From Cyanoderma ruficeps (taxonomy: Eukaryota > Chordata > Aves > Passeriformes > Timaliidae): DNA of 64,000 nucleotides. Shown here piece by piece: positions 1-12,328 of the stretch. A model generated the notes under the pieces. The model ran no database searches and was not told where the DNA came from. It saw only the letters and a program-made list of their open reading frames with translations. Position numbers and translations under genes: made by a program. Location of the stretch: assembly GCA_008694505.1 (NCBI GenBank), contig VZDJ01007747.1, positions 12,927,947 through 12,991,946 of the forward strand. Direction: 5' to 3'. Each line of letters begins with the position of its first letter. Position 1 is the stretch's first letter.

Positions 1-3000
1 TTTTTTTTTTTTTTTTTTGGTTTGGAGAAATTAATATTCCTCCAAATCTAAATAATGATCTCCAAAGAATTATTTGCATGGAGGATGTTAGAGTTTTATA
101 GCAATTATGCATTGTATGTCACTCATTAAAAGGTCCATTTTCATTACTGGATTTAGTGATGTGGTGACAGGCGTAACCATTTCAACTGGCCAGACAAAAT
201 ACAGAGTGAGACTGGAAAATCCTTCATTCTAACACCATCAGTGTAGCCAGGTTATTTCTCCATCATGAAATTTTTAGAAAGAAAATTGCTCTGAAATTAA
301 CAGTAAGGTTTTCTGAAGGATGCCTGTTGTCTGACAAAAATTGTGGCATATTCCTTCCATTCAAAGAAGGATGCATCTGATGGTGTTCTGAGGGGCTGGG
401 TCCTACTACATTTCCTTCTCACTGAGTGATACCACCATCAATCATCACTTGATTTGAATCATCCTGAACCACAAGATACAACGCAGTGTGGGAGAGGGTG
501 GGCAGCTTTCACTGGTGGGATGTAGAGCAATGAGATATCAAGCACCAGTTCTTCTCCAGACCTGTGTCAATTGCTCCACTGATAATGGGAAAAATCAGAA
601 GCACCTTTCTTTTATCTTTCTTTCAAGCGATATAACAATATTTTTGGCTCAGAAATTGATCTTTAGTTCTGTTACGCTGGAAGTGGCTGTGCATAACAAA
701 CTTTAGTATGTTTAATTTGTCTAAGGCATCATTAAAGCCCACCAGGCTGGCTGTGCACAAGGTAGCATAATTCATGGCAGACAGGAGATCCATTCATTAT
801 TTCTGCCATAATTACAGCAAGAGCATTATTGATAAATCAAACAGAAGTAATAATTCATTTTAAAAAATGAAGTTTCTGTGGCTTTATAATGAAACAGGAA
901 GATACTGTATGTAAAATCAATCTTCCCAATCACACATTTATTGGGATTTCTGAGATGCAGAACAAAAACATTCTCACCTTTTCCTTGTGTTTCATGTATA
1001 TATTTCATCTCAGGCAATATTAATATATAAAGATTCACACACTGAAGCTCAAAATATGCAAACTATGCATTTTGTCTCTTTCACTCCCACCTGCACATTC
1101 CCCAATAAATCAGTGATAATGATATCTTAGGTCCTAATACAGCAAAACACTTAAGAACATACTTAACCTTAAACACACGAGTAGTCTCATTATAATCAGC
1201 AAGATTCCTCATGCTTTAAATTTAAGCTCATATTTAAGTGCTTTGTTGAATCATATCCAAAATGAAATAGTATAAACCAAGGTGTTTTCTGCATTGAAAT
1301 ACAAGTACAAATACAGGGCATTAACACTGTGGCTTACCCTGACGAAAAAAACCCACTCCTGGAAGTGTGAATTACAAGAACACTATTAATTCAACCTCAT
1401 GGGGCTTTAGTATAGCAATGCATGCTCTATAGATGGGATTTTCAAGGCTGAATGTATTTAGAAGTGCTAAGCACAGGCAAATACAAGAATAGTTATTCTG
1501 GCAATCATTCATGATTACTGAGTTCACTACGATTGCTAACGTATCCAATTATACCTGTCTATTTTTAGCATGTCCTCAGTACTTTCTGTGTTTTAAAACC
1601 CAAAGAGTATGATTACACCAGGCAAGTGATATCACAGCACTATTTGTACTACGAGTCTGTGGCAGTGTTTTGGTTTAACATGACAACACAAATACTAAAT
1701 AACAACAATCTTCTATCTCATACTCAAAGGAGATTATCTGGATGACCTAATCAGGTTTTGGTTTTTTTTGTTTAATACACCTTTACCTTAAGATTCACAG
1801 AGAGGTGTGAAAATTTGTTCCAAATGCTAAGAAATAAATGCAAACATATTTTTTTAAATCCTCAAATAAAATAAGCAATTTTTGCTTTTTATATTTAAAA
1901 AGAAGCATCGAATGTAAAATCTATTTCTGAATACAAGTTAGCCCAACAGCAATCTCACTGGAGTTTTAATATTTTACAAGTGTGATCTAAGGCTAATTTG
2001 TATCTGCATATAAAATGAAGGCAATTAAAGGAGGAAAGAGGAAGGAGAATCTGATATATTCTCTCTCCTATTATTCTTGATTAATTTGGATAACTTTAAA
2101 GGACTAATTATTTTTTTCCTACTAGGATATTCGAGGTAGGATTTCCTCCTTCTGGGAATACTCAGTTGTACTTTAATTCTACTTTATCCTGACTAGTAAT
2201 TTCAGAGTATGTATACTTCTTACTCATCATCATGCAAAATATTTTCTCTCAGGATGGTAATTTTGAGCTATGGTATGGTTATTTTTGAAACAAATTACCT
2301 GGTATTGAAACAGAAGCATCAGTACTAAACTAAATAGTTGTCAGCTGTCAAAAGCCTATAGTATGGAAATGCTATTGCTAAAATTTTAATCCTATTCATC
2401 GTTATGTAGAAAATGAACGAAGGTGCTACAAATGTCTGAGCTAATGCAAGCTTCATGAGCGCCTCATGAGACTTCTCTAATGCTGATGGTAACCCAAAGC
2501 TCAAGAGCTTTGGGGATTTTTTTGGTTTTCTTTTTCCCTCAGACCAGAAATTAATTAACTGCTCTGTGCCCAAACACGTCATTGTAGGACATGGCTTTTG
2601 TATCTGAAATTTTTACTTGGAGTTGGAGTTGCCATTTTGTTATCTAAAGTCAGAAAATGCCTACACATACACACACCCCTACCCCCATCTCTAAGTTTCT
2701 GCTAAGTTGGTGTGAAACCAACACAAATTCATGTGGACCTAAGGGAACAAAAAAATCAAGACTGTAAATAATACATCTCATAATACAGCTGTGGAGAAAG
2801 TACAGAGGGCACTGCAGCACTCATGTGAATACACCTTTTTCCACTTCACTGGGAGATATAATAACTACTCACCTTCTTTTTCCATACATATACTACTAAA
2901 TTAAAGTTAGGATACATGGACAACTTGATGCTGATGATCTAGAAAAGACAACTAGGCAAAAGTCTGGTTGCAGAGCTAGCTTTGCAATAATTTAAGATGG

Positions 3001-4227
3001 TACTGAATATTTTTTAGCAAAATCTTTCTTCATCCATGTTCGCAGAACATGTCTGAAAAAAGCCATAAAGGAACAATTGCGTTCCACTTACTGTCTGTGA
3101 GCTAAAAGGAACAGCTGTTTCAGAGAACAATAAGGTAATCTGCTTGCTGGCAACATTTTTTTAAAAGTTTCCAATAGGGAAAAATCTTTGTATGGATGAA
3201 ATATAAGGGTTTACTTCTGTCTTGCTTATTTTTAAGTAGTTTCTGTCTTATGATTCTTCTTTTTCTGTACCTACATATTTCTAAATTCATGGTTTCAAGT
3301 GTATTTTGTAGCAATAAATCTCATAAGATATATTTTTCTTTTTCCTCAGAATTTTTTTCTCTTACTGTTTACCACATATTTTAATCATGAAAAATATCCC
3401 TCTCTAACTTTTGTCCAGAATATTTGCATATTTCCCTTATTTTTTCTGGGTTTTTTCCTTCTCTGTGAATTAGCATGTCCTGGTCTTCCTGTTCCCCCTT
3501 TAGATAAGAATTTTACCAAGACCATAATTATTTTTGTTGGGATCACTAAGACCTCTGCTGTGTTTCCAGCAGCATTAGTGTGAATGACTAGATTTAATGT
3601 AGTAGTTAGGTAGTCTCAGAAATTGATCTAGGGCCTGTTTAGAATCACTGAAGACATTCCAGTTGGCAGCAGTTTGTACGAGATTCTTATAAGATAGTGA
3701 ATAAAAGAAGAAGTCAAAGAACACTTACTAAAAATAATATTAAAAAAATTACTTGAAAGAGTTTTTGTTTAGTGTAGCATTGGTTGTCCAGTCATGTGTT
3801 CTGAAATTTGCTTTAGCATTTATTAATTCTTGCCAAGTAGCACATGCTATTAATTTCCATTCTTCAATTGTTTTAAAAATATTCAGTGTTCATTTTATCT
3901 ATTGCTCAGTCACAGTGTGTTTGTTTGTTGTTGGATGCATATTACACTTTCTTCTCATGAAATGAACACCTAAAAATTAGTGATTGGAACATAAATGATG
4001 AACAAAGGACAAGGAATGGAACTCCAGTACAAATAAGAGACTCTTGAGACGTGCAAATAGGTGTTTGCCTATGAGTGGTAACACCAGCATTTCTGAGTGA
4101 ATAATATTATAATGTCACAAAGACAAGACAGGTGAAGATTGAACCATGAGGGAATAATATTTTTTGATATTTCACTCTGGGGTCTAGATAAATATACATA
4201 TGTATTTCTTTGTATTATTTCTAGTAT
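1..4227. other. Unique AT-rich non-coding sequence
   Basis: The segment opens with an 18-base T-run (1-18), which could be the reverse complement of a poly-A tail lying outside the window or simple homopolymer. The rest is AT-rich unique sequence. Open frames are all under 100 codons, lie on both strands, and resemble no protein family I know. I see no CR1 tail, LTR, tRNA or long tandem repeat. A T-rich, pyrimidine-biased patch runs from about 3180 to 3560. Confidence 0.6.
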
Positions 4228-4431
4228 ATCATAGAATCATAGAACGGGTTGTGTTCAAAGGGACCTTAAAGCTCATCTATTTCCAACCACCCTGCCATGA
4301 GCAGGGACACCTTCCAATCGTTCAGATTGCACCTTCCAATGGTGCCATCCAACCTGGCTGTGAGCACTTCTGCATCCACAGCTTCCCTGGGAAACCTGTT
4401 CCAGTGCCTCACCACCATCACAGTTCTGAAA
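4228..4431 (-). mobile_element. CR1 LINE 3' fragment, antisense
   Basis: The left edge is a repeated 8-mer (ATCATAGA-type), the reverse complement of the avian CR1 3' tail. It is followed by the usual reversed CR1 3' region: a 'GGGACCT-AAAG-TCATCTA-TTCCAACC' block, 'CTGCCATG-GCAGGGACACC', 'CCATCCAACCTGGC' and 'CCTGTTCCAGTGCCTCACCACC'. The element is therefore on the minus strand, 5'-truncated at about 4431, and only its non-coding end survives. A 101-codon plus-strand frame through it is an artefact of the repeat. The right edge is approximate because similarity fades after the CACCACC block. Confidence 0.93.
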
Positions 4432-6672
4432 TGTTACACACACGTATGTGTGTCAGAGTGTGGGGGAGATGTTTAAAAAGATATGAGTTATATCAGGAAT
4501 TTTAAGAGTATAATTATTTATTAGTAACATATCTATCTAAGTGTATGTACAGATTTAGCTGAAGTCTATTTACATCCATTCTAGGGCAGTGCTTCAGCTT
4601 TTATAATGGAAACCCTCTGTTGTGATGTGGTGTTTCCTTTCTTGAATGGTCTGCTTCATTTGTCTAATTTCCTCTAGGATTCTGGATGTATGAAATAGGC
4701 TATCAGGGTGCTTCCAGTGGAAATGATCAAGCACTTCTATCTGTTAACTTTCCCAGACAGAAAGACCATATTGAAACTTACCAATGTGTTTAGAGCTGAA
4801 TCAAAATGACCACACTGATGAACAAAAGAAGTTTGAAAATATCACAGTGTCCCAAGTCCAAATAACGTTATATATTCCCAGAAACGTTAAGCTGAGCTCT
4901 AATAAAAGGATGAAAGATTTCAGATCAAGCAGAAGGAAAGATGGAAAATAAATCTTTTAAGGTCCTTGAATGAGTACAAATATAGAAATTCAAGGAAATC
5001 ATTTATGTAACATTCTGAGTCTAAAACATGAATCTATCATCTTGTAGACAAAGCTGAAGAACATGGTATTTCAATTTGATGTCAAAATAGCAGCTAAGTT
5101 TTTAAACCTGTATCAGCAGAAATGTGAAGGATTGAAGGATTGAAATTAATTGTTTGAATAATTCTAGTCTCTTTTCCCTAAGGAGTAAAGTTTTTTTGCA
5201 TATCACTTATGAAACAGTACAGTACATCTGACTGCATTTAGACATTTACATTAATTGCTAATAGTTTCCTTTTACAGACTCTAAATGGTGGATTTATTGA
5301 ATCATCCTAAATTTGGTCCTTCAGGGAGATGTAAGAATGAGCTTGTCTATCCTTTGGAGCAAACTGCAAATCAGCAATTTTAGTGCTGCCTAAGATTGTT
5401 TGTTGTGCTGGGTTTTTTTGGTTTCATTGAGTTTTGTTGGGTTTTTTTTTTTTTTAATTACTAACATATATCAAGTTTATGTTAATTATATGAAAACATT
5501 ATATAGCATTTAAGGAACTTTAAGTAATTAACCTAGTTCTAAACTGCTAAATGCTAGAAGACTTACCACATTAAAGTAGGTGTAAAAATATATTGGAACA
5601 CTTGGTTTTTCTGGTATTCAGCTTTTTTATGAAACTAAGTTAAACTTGTTTTCCTAAATATGTTAATGAACTTTCTTCAAATATCATCTTCTTTTTTCTC
5701 TGTCTTTTTCATGGCTATTGATTTCCTTTCCATCCTTGTGCAATCATCTAAAAAGTCACCTTTACTTAATTGGAAATGTCACTTGAATTTGTTTATATTT
5801 CATTAGATGTACAATACAAAACAATTATTTTTTTGAATCTGGACAATGACTTTGTAAATTTTTATTCAGAACAAAACAATAAGAAAAAGTATTTTCTGCA
5901 AGAGTCAAAATGACCAGGTGGCCAGTTATCCTGAAACAATCAGTGGAAAATGACTTAGCTTACACTCACCAACACAATCCCAGGAACACTGACTGAGTAT
6001 TTGTAATGATTGAGATAATCTTTTATTTTGAAATATCTTTACTGTTATATAAAGCTCTACAACATATTAACTTACAGACATCTTTAAATTAATGAAATTT
6101 ATTTATTTTTTAATCAAATGCACTCTAGTTATAGAAGAAAGTGAGCTTCTGTATTTCAGAAGATATTTCAAATTTATAACCAGGAAGTTATACAGTGTGT
6201 ATGGCCTCAATAAATCTAATGAAAGGCTACACAGCTCCACAATTTGACAATTCTGAGATATTCTCATGTTGAGTTTGGAAGAAAAGGCAAATGAATCCAT
6301 AAAATCATTCTAGGTGTTGCAGAAGTACATGAATCAAATTGTATTTTTCTTTTTCTGAAAATGTATGTGTGCAGTGATTTTTAATGAAAGCATTGTAAAA
6401 AAAGATGCCTAACTGCCAGCTTAGAAGTCTAGTTAAAAAAAAAAAAGCATAGAAAGTTATAATGCAGGCATTTTATTTTTTGTTTTAAGAAGAGATGGGG
6501 AATAAAACAAGATTAACACAAACTACCAACCTACCAGTGACTACTTTAAATAAGAAATGTGTCTAGATTCTGCATTGCAAAACTGCTTGAATAAAAATGT
6601 AAAGTCATGACATATCGCTTTTTCCTATAATGTAAAAGCATTAATTTCTCCTTAATTGGTTGCTTTGAAAAA
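4432..6672. other. Unique AT-rich non-coding sequence
   Basis: There is no gene or recognisable transposon here. A G/T-rich stretch ending in a T-run lies around 5408-5456. A short 8-bp tandem duplication (GAAGGATT twice) lies near 5136-5152. Open frames are very short. Confidence 0.6.
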
Positions 6673-7168
6673 TCAGTGATCTTGCTCAAAAAGAGGCTTT
6701 TGTTTGATTTTAATGGGTAGGTGTGTGCCTGGAAGGTCTTCTATTGACAACTCTGAAGACCTTTTATCTACAGAACCATACACCTGGGCAGTGACATTGC
6801 TTGTGTCACCAAGGTGCCATGCTGATACCTTCATCTCAAATAATGACAGGTTTGTTCTTCCTCCTTGCTTCATCCCTGCCTTCCCTCCCTGTCACGAGAG
6901 AAGCGCAGCATATTCCAATTAGTATCAGATGTGGCAGTGGCGTTTCTGAGCCAGCCATGTTTGCCCTTTGGGAAGTGAGCTGGGCGCTCCATACTTCTCG
7001 CTGGAGGCACAGTGGCACCTGTCTGATAGCAATATGAGTTGTTCACTTTTTTCCTGTTTGACCTGGGTGAAGTCTGAGCCAGAAATACGGTATGCAAAGT
7101 ACTTTTGTTCCATTACATGTCTGTCAAGTCTATTGATCCTTTTGGAAAGAGATTGCAAGACAAATTAA
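6673..7168. other. Low-stop block, function unknown
   Basis: In this half-kilobase both strands carry overlapping open frames of 60-78 codons (plus 6704-6922, 6801-7037, 6968-7168; minus 6673-6873, 6836-7018, 6870-7097, 6925-7158), and base composition is less AT-rich than the flanks. No frame resembles a known protein and none has convincing flanking splice sites. It may be a conserved non-coding element, a non-coding RNA exon or chance. I see no CR1 or LTR hallmark in it. Confidence 0.3.
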
Positions 7169-10100
7169 GGAAAAGGAAAAGGTGGCGTGTTTTTCGTTAC
7201 CTTCATGTAATGGCATGAGGTTGAATTTTAACAAAAAAAGAAGCAGGTTCAAAAAATTTCTTTCTGACAGGTAACATTCCTGTCAACAGAAATATAAAAT
7301 GTATTGCAAAGGTATGCAGTACCTCCTTCCTTACTTAAGAAACATTTTGAAATAAATTATTTCTATCTGTTTATTACATAACTAAACTAGACAGGTTGCT
7401 CTAGGAATTCCAGAAAGGACACTACAGTAAGCTCTACAGAGTCATTTGGTCAAAATCCAAACTTTGCAGTTTTAGCTCTCAGCAGATTTTAAAATTTAAT
7501 CTTAAAGATTCAAGGCATAGTGTTTGCATCATCCTGGTTACTGTTGGATGGAATGAAAAATGGTGATTCTGCAAAAGATAATTTAATTTAATTTGCATAT
7601 GAAGACCTCCAAATGCATTCTAATTAACATTATATTCCTTCTTACTGACAAAGTGGTTTTAGTCTGTACATTTTTTAGGAATGCTATTTAAATCCAGAGT
7701 ATACAGTAGAGTTTTGTACTATAGCTCATATTTTTTTTTTTTCAATGGCAGAAGAGTCTGTGGGAGTACCTGTGTCACGTCTTAGAACTGATTGCAATTA
7801 AGGCATGGAGAATAAAGTCTAGGTTCCCTCTGGCTGCCCTGTGAAAACTCAGAGAAGAAAGAATGCAAAAAGCATTCCTGTGGGCAAAGTTCCCATCCTG
7901 CTCTGGTCGTGTACTCACATGTAAAGAGCTCGAGAGGAGTAGCCACTGATTTTACCCTATTTCTGATAGCTACTAAAGAAGTGTAAGAAGGGGCAGATGG
8001 AGAGTGTCAGGAATCCTCTTCCTCTGAGGAAGAAAGGTAATTCTCAGGAGGTACAATTCATTTTCCACAGTTACCAGTGCCTCCAAATCTGCTCTGTCCT
8101 TAAATAAAAGTGGTCATAACATGCAGTTTTCCTAAATGTTGATAGTACTAAATATTTTCACCACAAATTATATGCTATGATCTCGAAGTCCCTGCTCTCT
8201 CATTCTCTGAGATTTTTGAGCTGGTGAAAGGGAATAAAATACTACTTTTCCCGCTTATCTCAGAAGAGAAATTAAAAAAAAAAAGTCAGAGCAGATGAGT
8301 GGGAAAAGTGTTTTAGGACTAAATGGTTGTTCTAGGTACCATTTTTAATTTTTTTTCCCCCCAGTAACAATGGCAGCTTAAATAGAACCTTATCAACTTT
8401 ACCTCCGGTCTTTTTATCCTTTTCCTACATTTTTTCCGTCAGCTGTGCCAAAATTTCTTCATTGAATTGCATTAAGAACAGATTGCAGTAAGTGGTCTAG
8501 ATTAAAGATACTCTTGCAGGAGGGACAACAGCAGGTTTCTAAAATCTGGTTCACAAAAGGGTTTGCAAATTGTACAGTTAATGTCCTAGTGGGAATCAGT
8601 TTCCAAGAATGAGCTGAGGAATAAAACTCACATAAGTGGCTCAGCTACAAAGAAAAAGATTCATGGTATTATGGAGTCCATGTGTGCGTGTTACTGAAGA
8701 TGCAAAGACTTTAACGTGCATTTTCAGTTTTGTGAAGCCAAAGCAACTGGTCAGTCTCCTAAATTTCAGGTTTAGATTTCCCTCCATGTTCATTTTCTTT
8801 CTTTCCTCTGTACTTGACCATGGATTTTTCATTCAGGAAGATGAGTATGCAAAAAGGAAATGAAAAAAGACTGAAATTTATTCAGTTGTTCAGACCTCTA
8901 TTACAAGCTTAAATTACATGCCTGTGGTGCTTAACTGAAAGCTAGATATCTATCTAGAGGACATGGGCATACAAGAAAGGGTTTATAGCTTTGTTTCTAG
9001 TTTAGCAAAGTGCCTTTGAAGAAGATTGACCACAGACTATGTAGACAGAAAAAAAAAAATAGATCTTGTTTAACTTGTGCTGAATGCAGGAAAATCTCTC
9101 TGTAAACAGCAGCTGCTAATAGTAATGGAAAATGCTTCTAATCCCAATACTGACAAGGTAAGAAATAGGAATGAGTTCTCGTTTACATTATTTATAACAC
9201 ATGTGAGCAAGATTCTTCTCATTAACTGTTGTTGAAATGGCCACCAAAAGGTAACCATAGACCTAAAAGTCAAGCTAAATTGTCAGGGTTTCTATCTACT
9301 TTCTGTGAAATGCTAAATATGTAAAAATGATACATATATAGAAATGCTCAACCATGAGACTGTATTAAATGTATTCTAAGGCAGATGATGTTAAAATATA
9401 GGGGAAGTACTGGTCAATTTTTTTTTTCTCCTTTCCTCTTTATTTGCTTACAGCCTTTGATAGAGTCTAGATAATAAGAGAGAATGGACACCAAGACTGC
9501 AGCACCCATAAGACATTATGTACATATTTTTTTACATGTATTTAATAAAAAATGTAAATATTTCAAGTCATATCACAAAATGCTTAATTTCCAGTTTTCA
9601 GAGGGAAACAACTTATTTTGAATAATTTAAAAATATATGTGGAAATTGTCAGTATTCTTAGAAAGGGAGAAATAAGAGCTGAGGAGGAAAAAGAGCAGAA
9701 GTTTCATTACTTCATAGGAAAGCTTTTTGATAAACAATTCTCCATCTGAATGGAAGATTTTAAGGAGCTTGTGTTTAGTCCTGGGGGGACTCAACTGTTA
9801 GGGTTCTGTAGGAATTAATCTCTAACATTCCCTGAATTTCTTAATTGATGTCTCTGCATGGATTTATGCTTTTGATACTATTTAGTTTGGCACTTCTTAC
9901 ACCATGTTGTCCTGAGCTGGAATTCAGAAGAGACTGATGCAGATGTGGGCAAGACAGTTGTGGGTTGCAAATGCTATATTCCTGACTTTATATTCCAGGA
10001 TTCAGTTCTTGTATTCTAAATGTCATAAATTTCATAGATATCCTCAAATGATTAATGTCTTCTATTATGCTGAGAGATGACATATATTAAGAAGCAGAGA

Positions 10101-10524
10101 ACACTGATGGGTTAGAGCCATCTGTGCAGATTCCAATACTAGGATGTGTGAGGGCAACTTCTGTACCATTGTTGGTTACCTATTGCCATTACTGTGCACA
10201 CCAGCATTTTTCAGCAGCCGAGACCATGGTGTTATGCTGGCTGCACATTAAGATGTTGAACCTCATTGTGGGAGTCCAGTAGATAACTATTTTAATAAGA
10301 ATAATCCCCTTCCAGGAATATTTCATGGAGTTGTGCCCTTAATGATGGGGGTTATCTGCCCGACATCTGTTCTGAGTGCTAATTCTGACACAAACTATTT
10401 CTGTAGATCACTAAAGTCATTTCTCTTTCCTAAAGAAAAGTTTCTCCATTGTTCATCCTATTCCATGCTGTCTATGCTATCCTGTCATAAATAATCTTAA
10501 GCTCCTCATGGTAGGTCTGATATG
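7169..10524. other. Unique AT-rich non-coding sequence
   Basis: The segment holds homopolymer runs (T at 7731-7742, A near 8273-8284, T then C near 8350-8362, A near 9050-9059) but no gene. The T/C run ending in CAG near 8365 imitates a splice acceptor, but no open exon follows it. A patch near 8180-8215 faintly recalls a CR1 tail and is too weak to call. Confidence 0.6.
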
Positions 10525-11530
10525 TTTAAAGGCTTCCAAAACCCACTGTGATTATCTAATCTAACCTCTTTCATAATGAAACTGTGGGACCTGGCAGTAT
10601 TCATTCCTGTTGAAACCTGGACGGCTTCATTTGAACTAGAGGACAGCTTTTGAAAAAAACGGCAACCCATGTTGAATAAAAGCCTTTCCACAATTCTTAG
10701 AAACCTAATCATTAATTACGTTCAGATGTTATCCGCTTTCTAGGTTGAAATTGTCTGGTTTCAGTTTCTAGCCATTGAAGTGTGTTAACCCACATCTGCT
10801 CCAGCGAGGTGCTCTGTTCTCTGTGTATCCACATACAGGTTGTGATCAACTCACCTCTTTGCTTCTCTTTGAGATAAATATACTTAGCGCTTGGAGACTT
10901 TTGGTCTGTACATATTTTTCATCCTCCAGTGATTCTCTGCTCCTTTGGTAACTCCTTTTCAACATTTTTCTTGATCTGAGGATATAAGACTTGACATGAC
11001 AGCAATCATACTTGTGTTAGGTAGGTGTGCTCTTATTTGGTATTCACCTACTTTTACATCTAAAGGGTTGTGCTATTCTATTGGATGGAGCATCATATTA
11101 AAAGCTCACATGCAGCCTATTAGTCGCTGTAGCTCTTTAATCTTTTAGAGTCACTATCTGACAGAACAGACTATAGTACCATGGAGGATTTTTGCCATGT
11201 CTGACTTTACATTTGGCCTTGTTGAAATGAACTAAAAGTTGAAATAAAATTTTCATGCCTCCAGAATATCATCATATCCAGGGCCCTGCCTTCCAGGAGA
11301 CTGATAATGATGTTAAGTAGCAGAGAACAAAGAATATATACCAAGAAAAGATGTCTAGAAATGCAACTGAAAATAAGCTGCTTAGCAAAAATTTCCTGCC
11401 CTTAGTGACATTCTGAGACATGAATTTCCTGATTGTTTCATAGCATTTTAGTTGTCTAATTGAGACCTCCAGTAGCAGCCAGTCCATCGCCTTGCTGACC
11501 CCTATACATTGCAGTAACATTGTGGTCATT
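10525..11530 (-). mobile_element. Ancient CR1-type LINE, about 1 kb, antisense
   Basis: Read left to right this follows the reverse complement of an old amniote CR1-type LINE from the 3' region into the end of reverse transcriptase. Recognisable blocks are 'ATCTAATCTAACCTCTT' (10554 on), 'TTTGAACTAGAGGACAG' (10630 on), 'CAGTTTCTAGCCATTG' (10763 on), 'GTGATCAACTCACCTCTTTG' (10842 on), 'GACTTTACATTTGGCC' (11203 on) and 'TGATGTTAAGTAGCAGAG' (11309 on). Minus-strand codons at 11226-11191 read FNKAKCKVRHGK, matching the FNxxKCKVxH signature of the CR1 reverse-transcriptase C-terminus. Frames are broken by stops and indels, so nothing functional remains. Divergence is far greater than in the CR1 tails elsewhere in the window, so this is an old insertion. 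Both edges are approximate. Confidence 0.8.
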
Positions 11531-12235
11531 CACACAGTTGCTACATTGACATTTTACAAACTGTGTGCCTAGGTGTTTGATGCTGTATCCAAAAGTATAT
11601 CATTCACTTTCACTTTAGAATTCATTTCTGTGAGCTCAAAGCAAGGTTTATTTTGCATGGAAATGGCTACGGAACCAAGTTACATGAGTGTTAAAACAAA
11701 AAAATTGCAAAGAGCAGACCTGGGAGGCAGAAGAGGTACCAGGGTGCTGTTCCAGAAGGTTGAGTTGCAGAACTTGACTTACTCCAAATAAAAAAATAAG
11801 CATTTTTCTCTTGAACAGCCCAGTCTTTCTCTGATTTATCTTAATGGTGATCTACAGTCACCTGTGTGCTTGAAAGCAGAGTACACATTATGTAGCTAGC
11901 ATCTGCTACCTCTGTCTGCTGCATTCATTTTTGAGCTCAAGTGTTCAAAGTCATACTTTCATTTCCTAATAGATTAAATCCAAGAAACAGCAATGATTTC
12001 CCCCAGTAAACCGTGACTGATGTCAAAGAAGGATCCTACTTTTGGAAATTTCAGTGTATTTTGTCCTCATGTTGTGTTCTTAGTTACCATACTCTGAGAG
12101 AGAAATAATACAATGTGAACTATTATCAAAAAGATGCTCCAAGGATAATGTTCATGTTGAGTGGGGATCATCTGACAAAGGACATGACACTGACCATCTC
12201 TTTCCTCCTGTGTCAATACTGTCAGGAACATGGTG
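11531..12235. other. Unique non-coding sequence
   Basis: This lies between two CR1 copies. Short open frames only (a 72-codon plus-strand frame at 11573-11791 has no recognisable domain). No other repeat or signal is seen. Confidence 0.55.
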
Positions 12236-12328
12236 TGATTCTTAGGGATGGTGCTGAGCAGAGGCAGGGGTTGGACTCGATGATGCTTGTGGGTCCCTTC
12301 TAACTCAAAATATTCCCTGATTCTGTGT
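12236..12328 (+). mobile_element. CR1 LINE 3' tail
   Basis: The end of a sense-strand CR1 is present: 'GGGGTTGGACTCGATGATG' then 'CTTGTGGGTCCCTTCTAACT' and a degenerate 'ATTCCCTGATTCTGTG' tail. Only about 90 bp of non-coding 3' end is recognisable. The 120-codon minus-strand frame at 12067-12429 is the antisense of this tail and is not a gene. Confidence 0.9.

Noticed and set aside
8163..8216. Faint resemblance to a CR1 3' tail
   Set aside because: Only scattered words agree and the terminal 8-mer repeat is missing.
8345..8366. T/C run ending in CAG, like a splice acceptor
   Set aside because: No open exon with a downstream donor follows it. The same applies to similar runs near 35023, 36693 and 47953.
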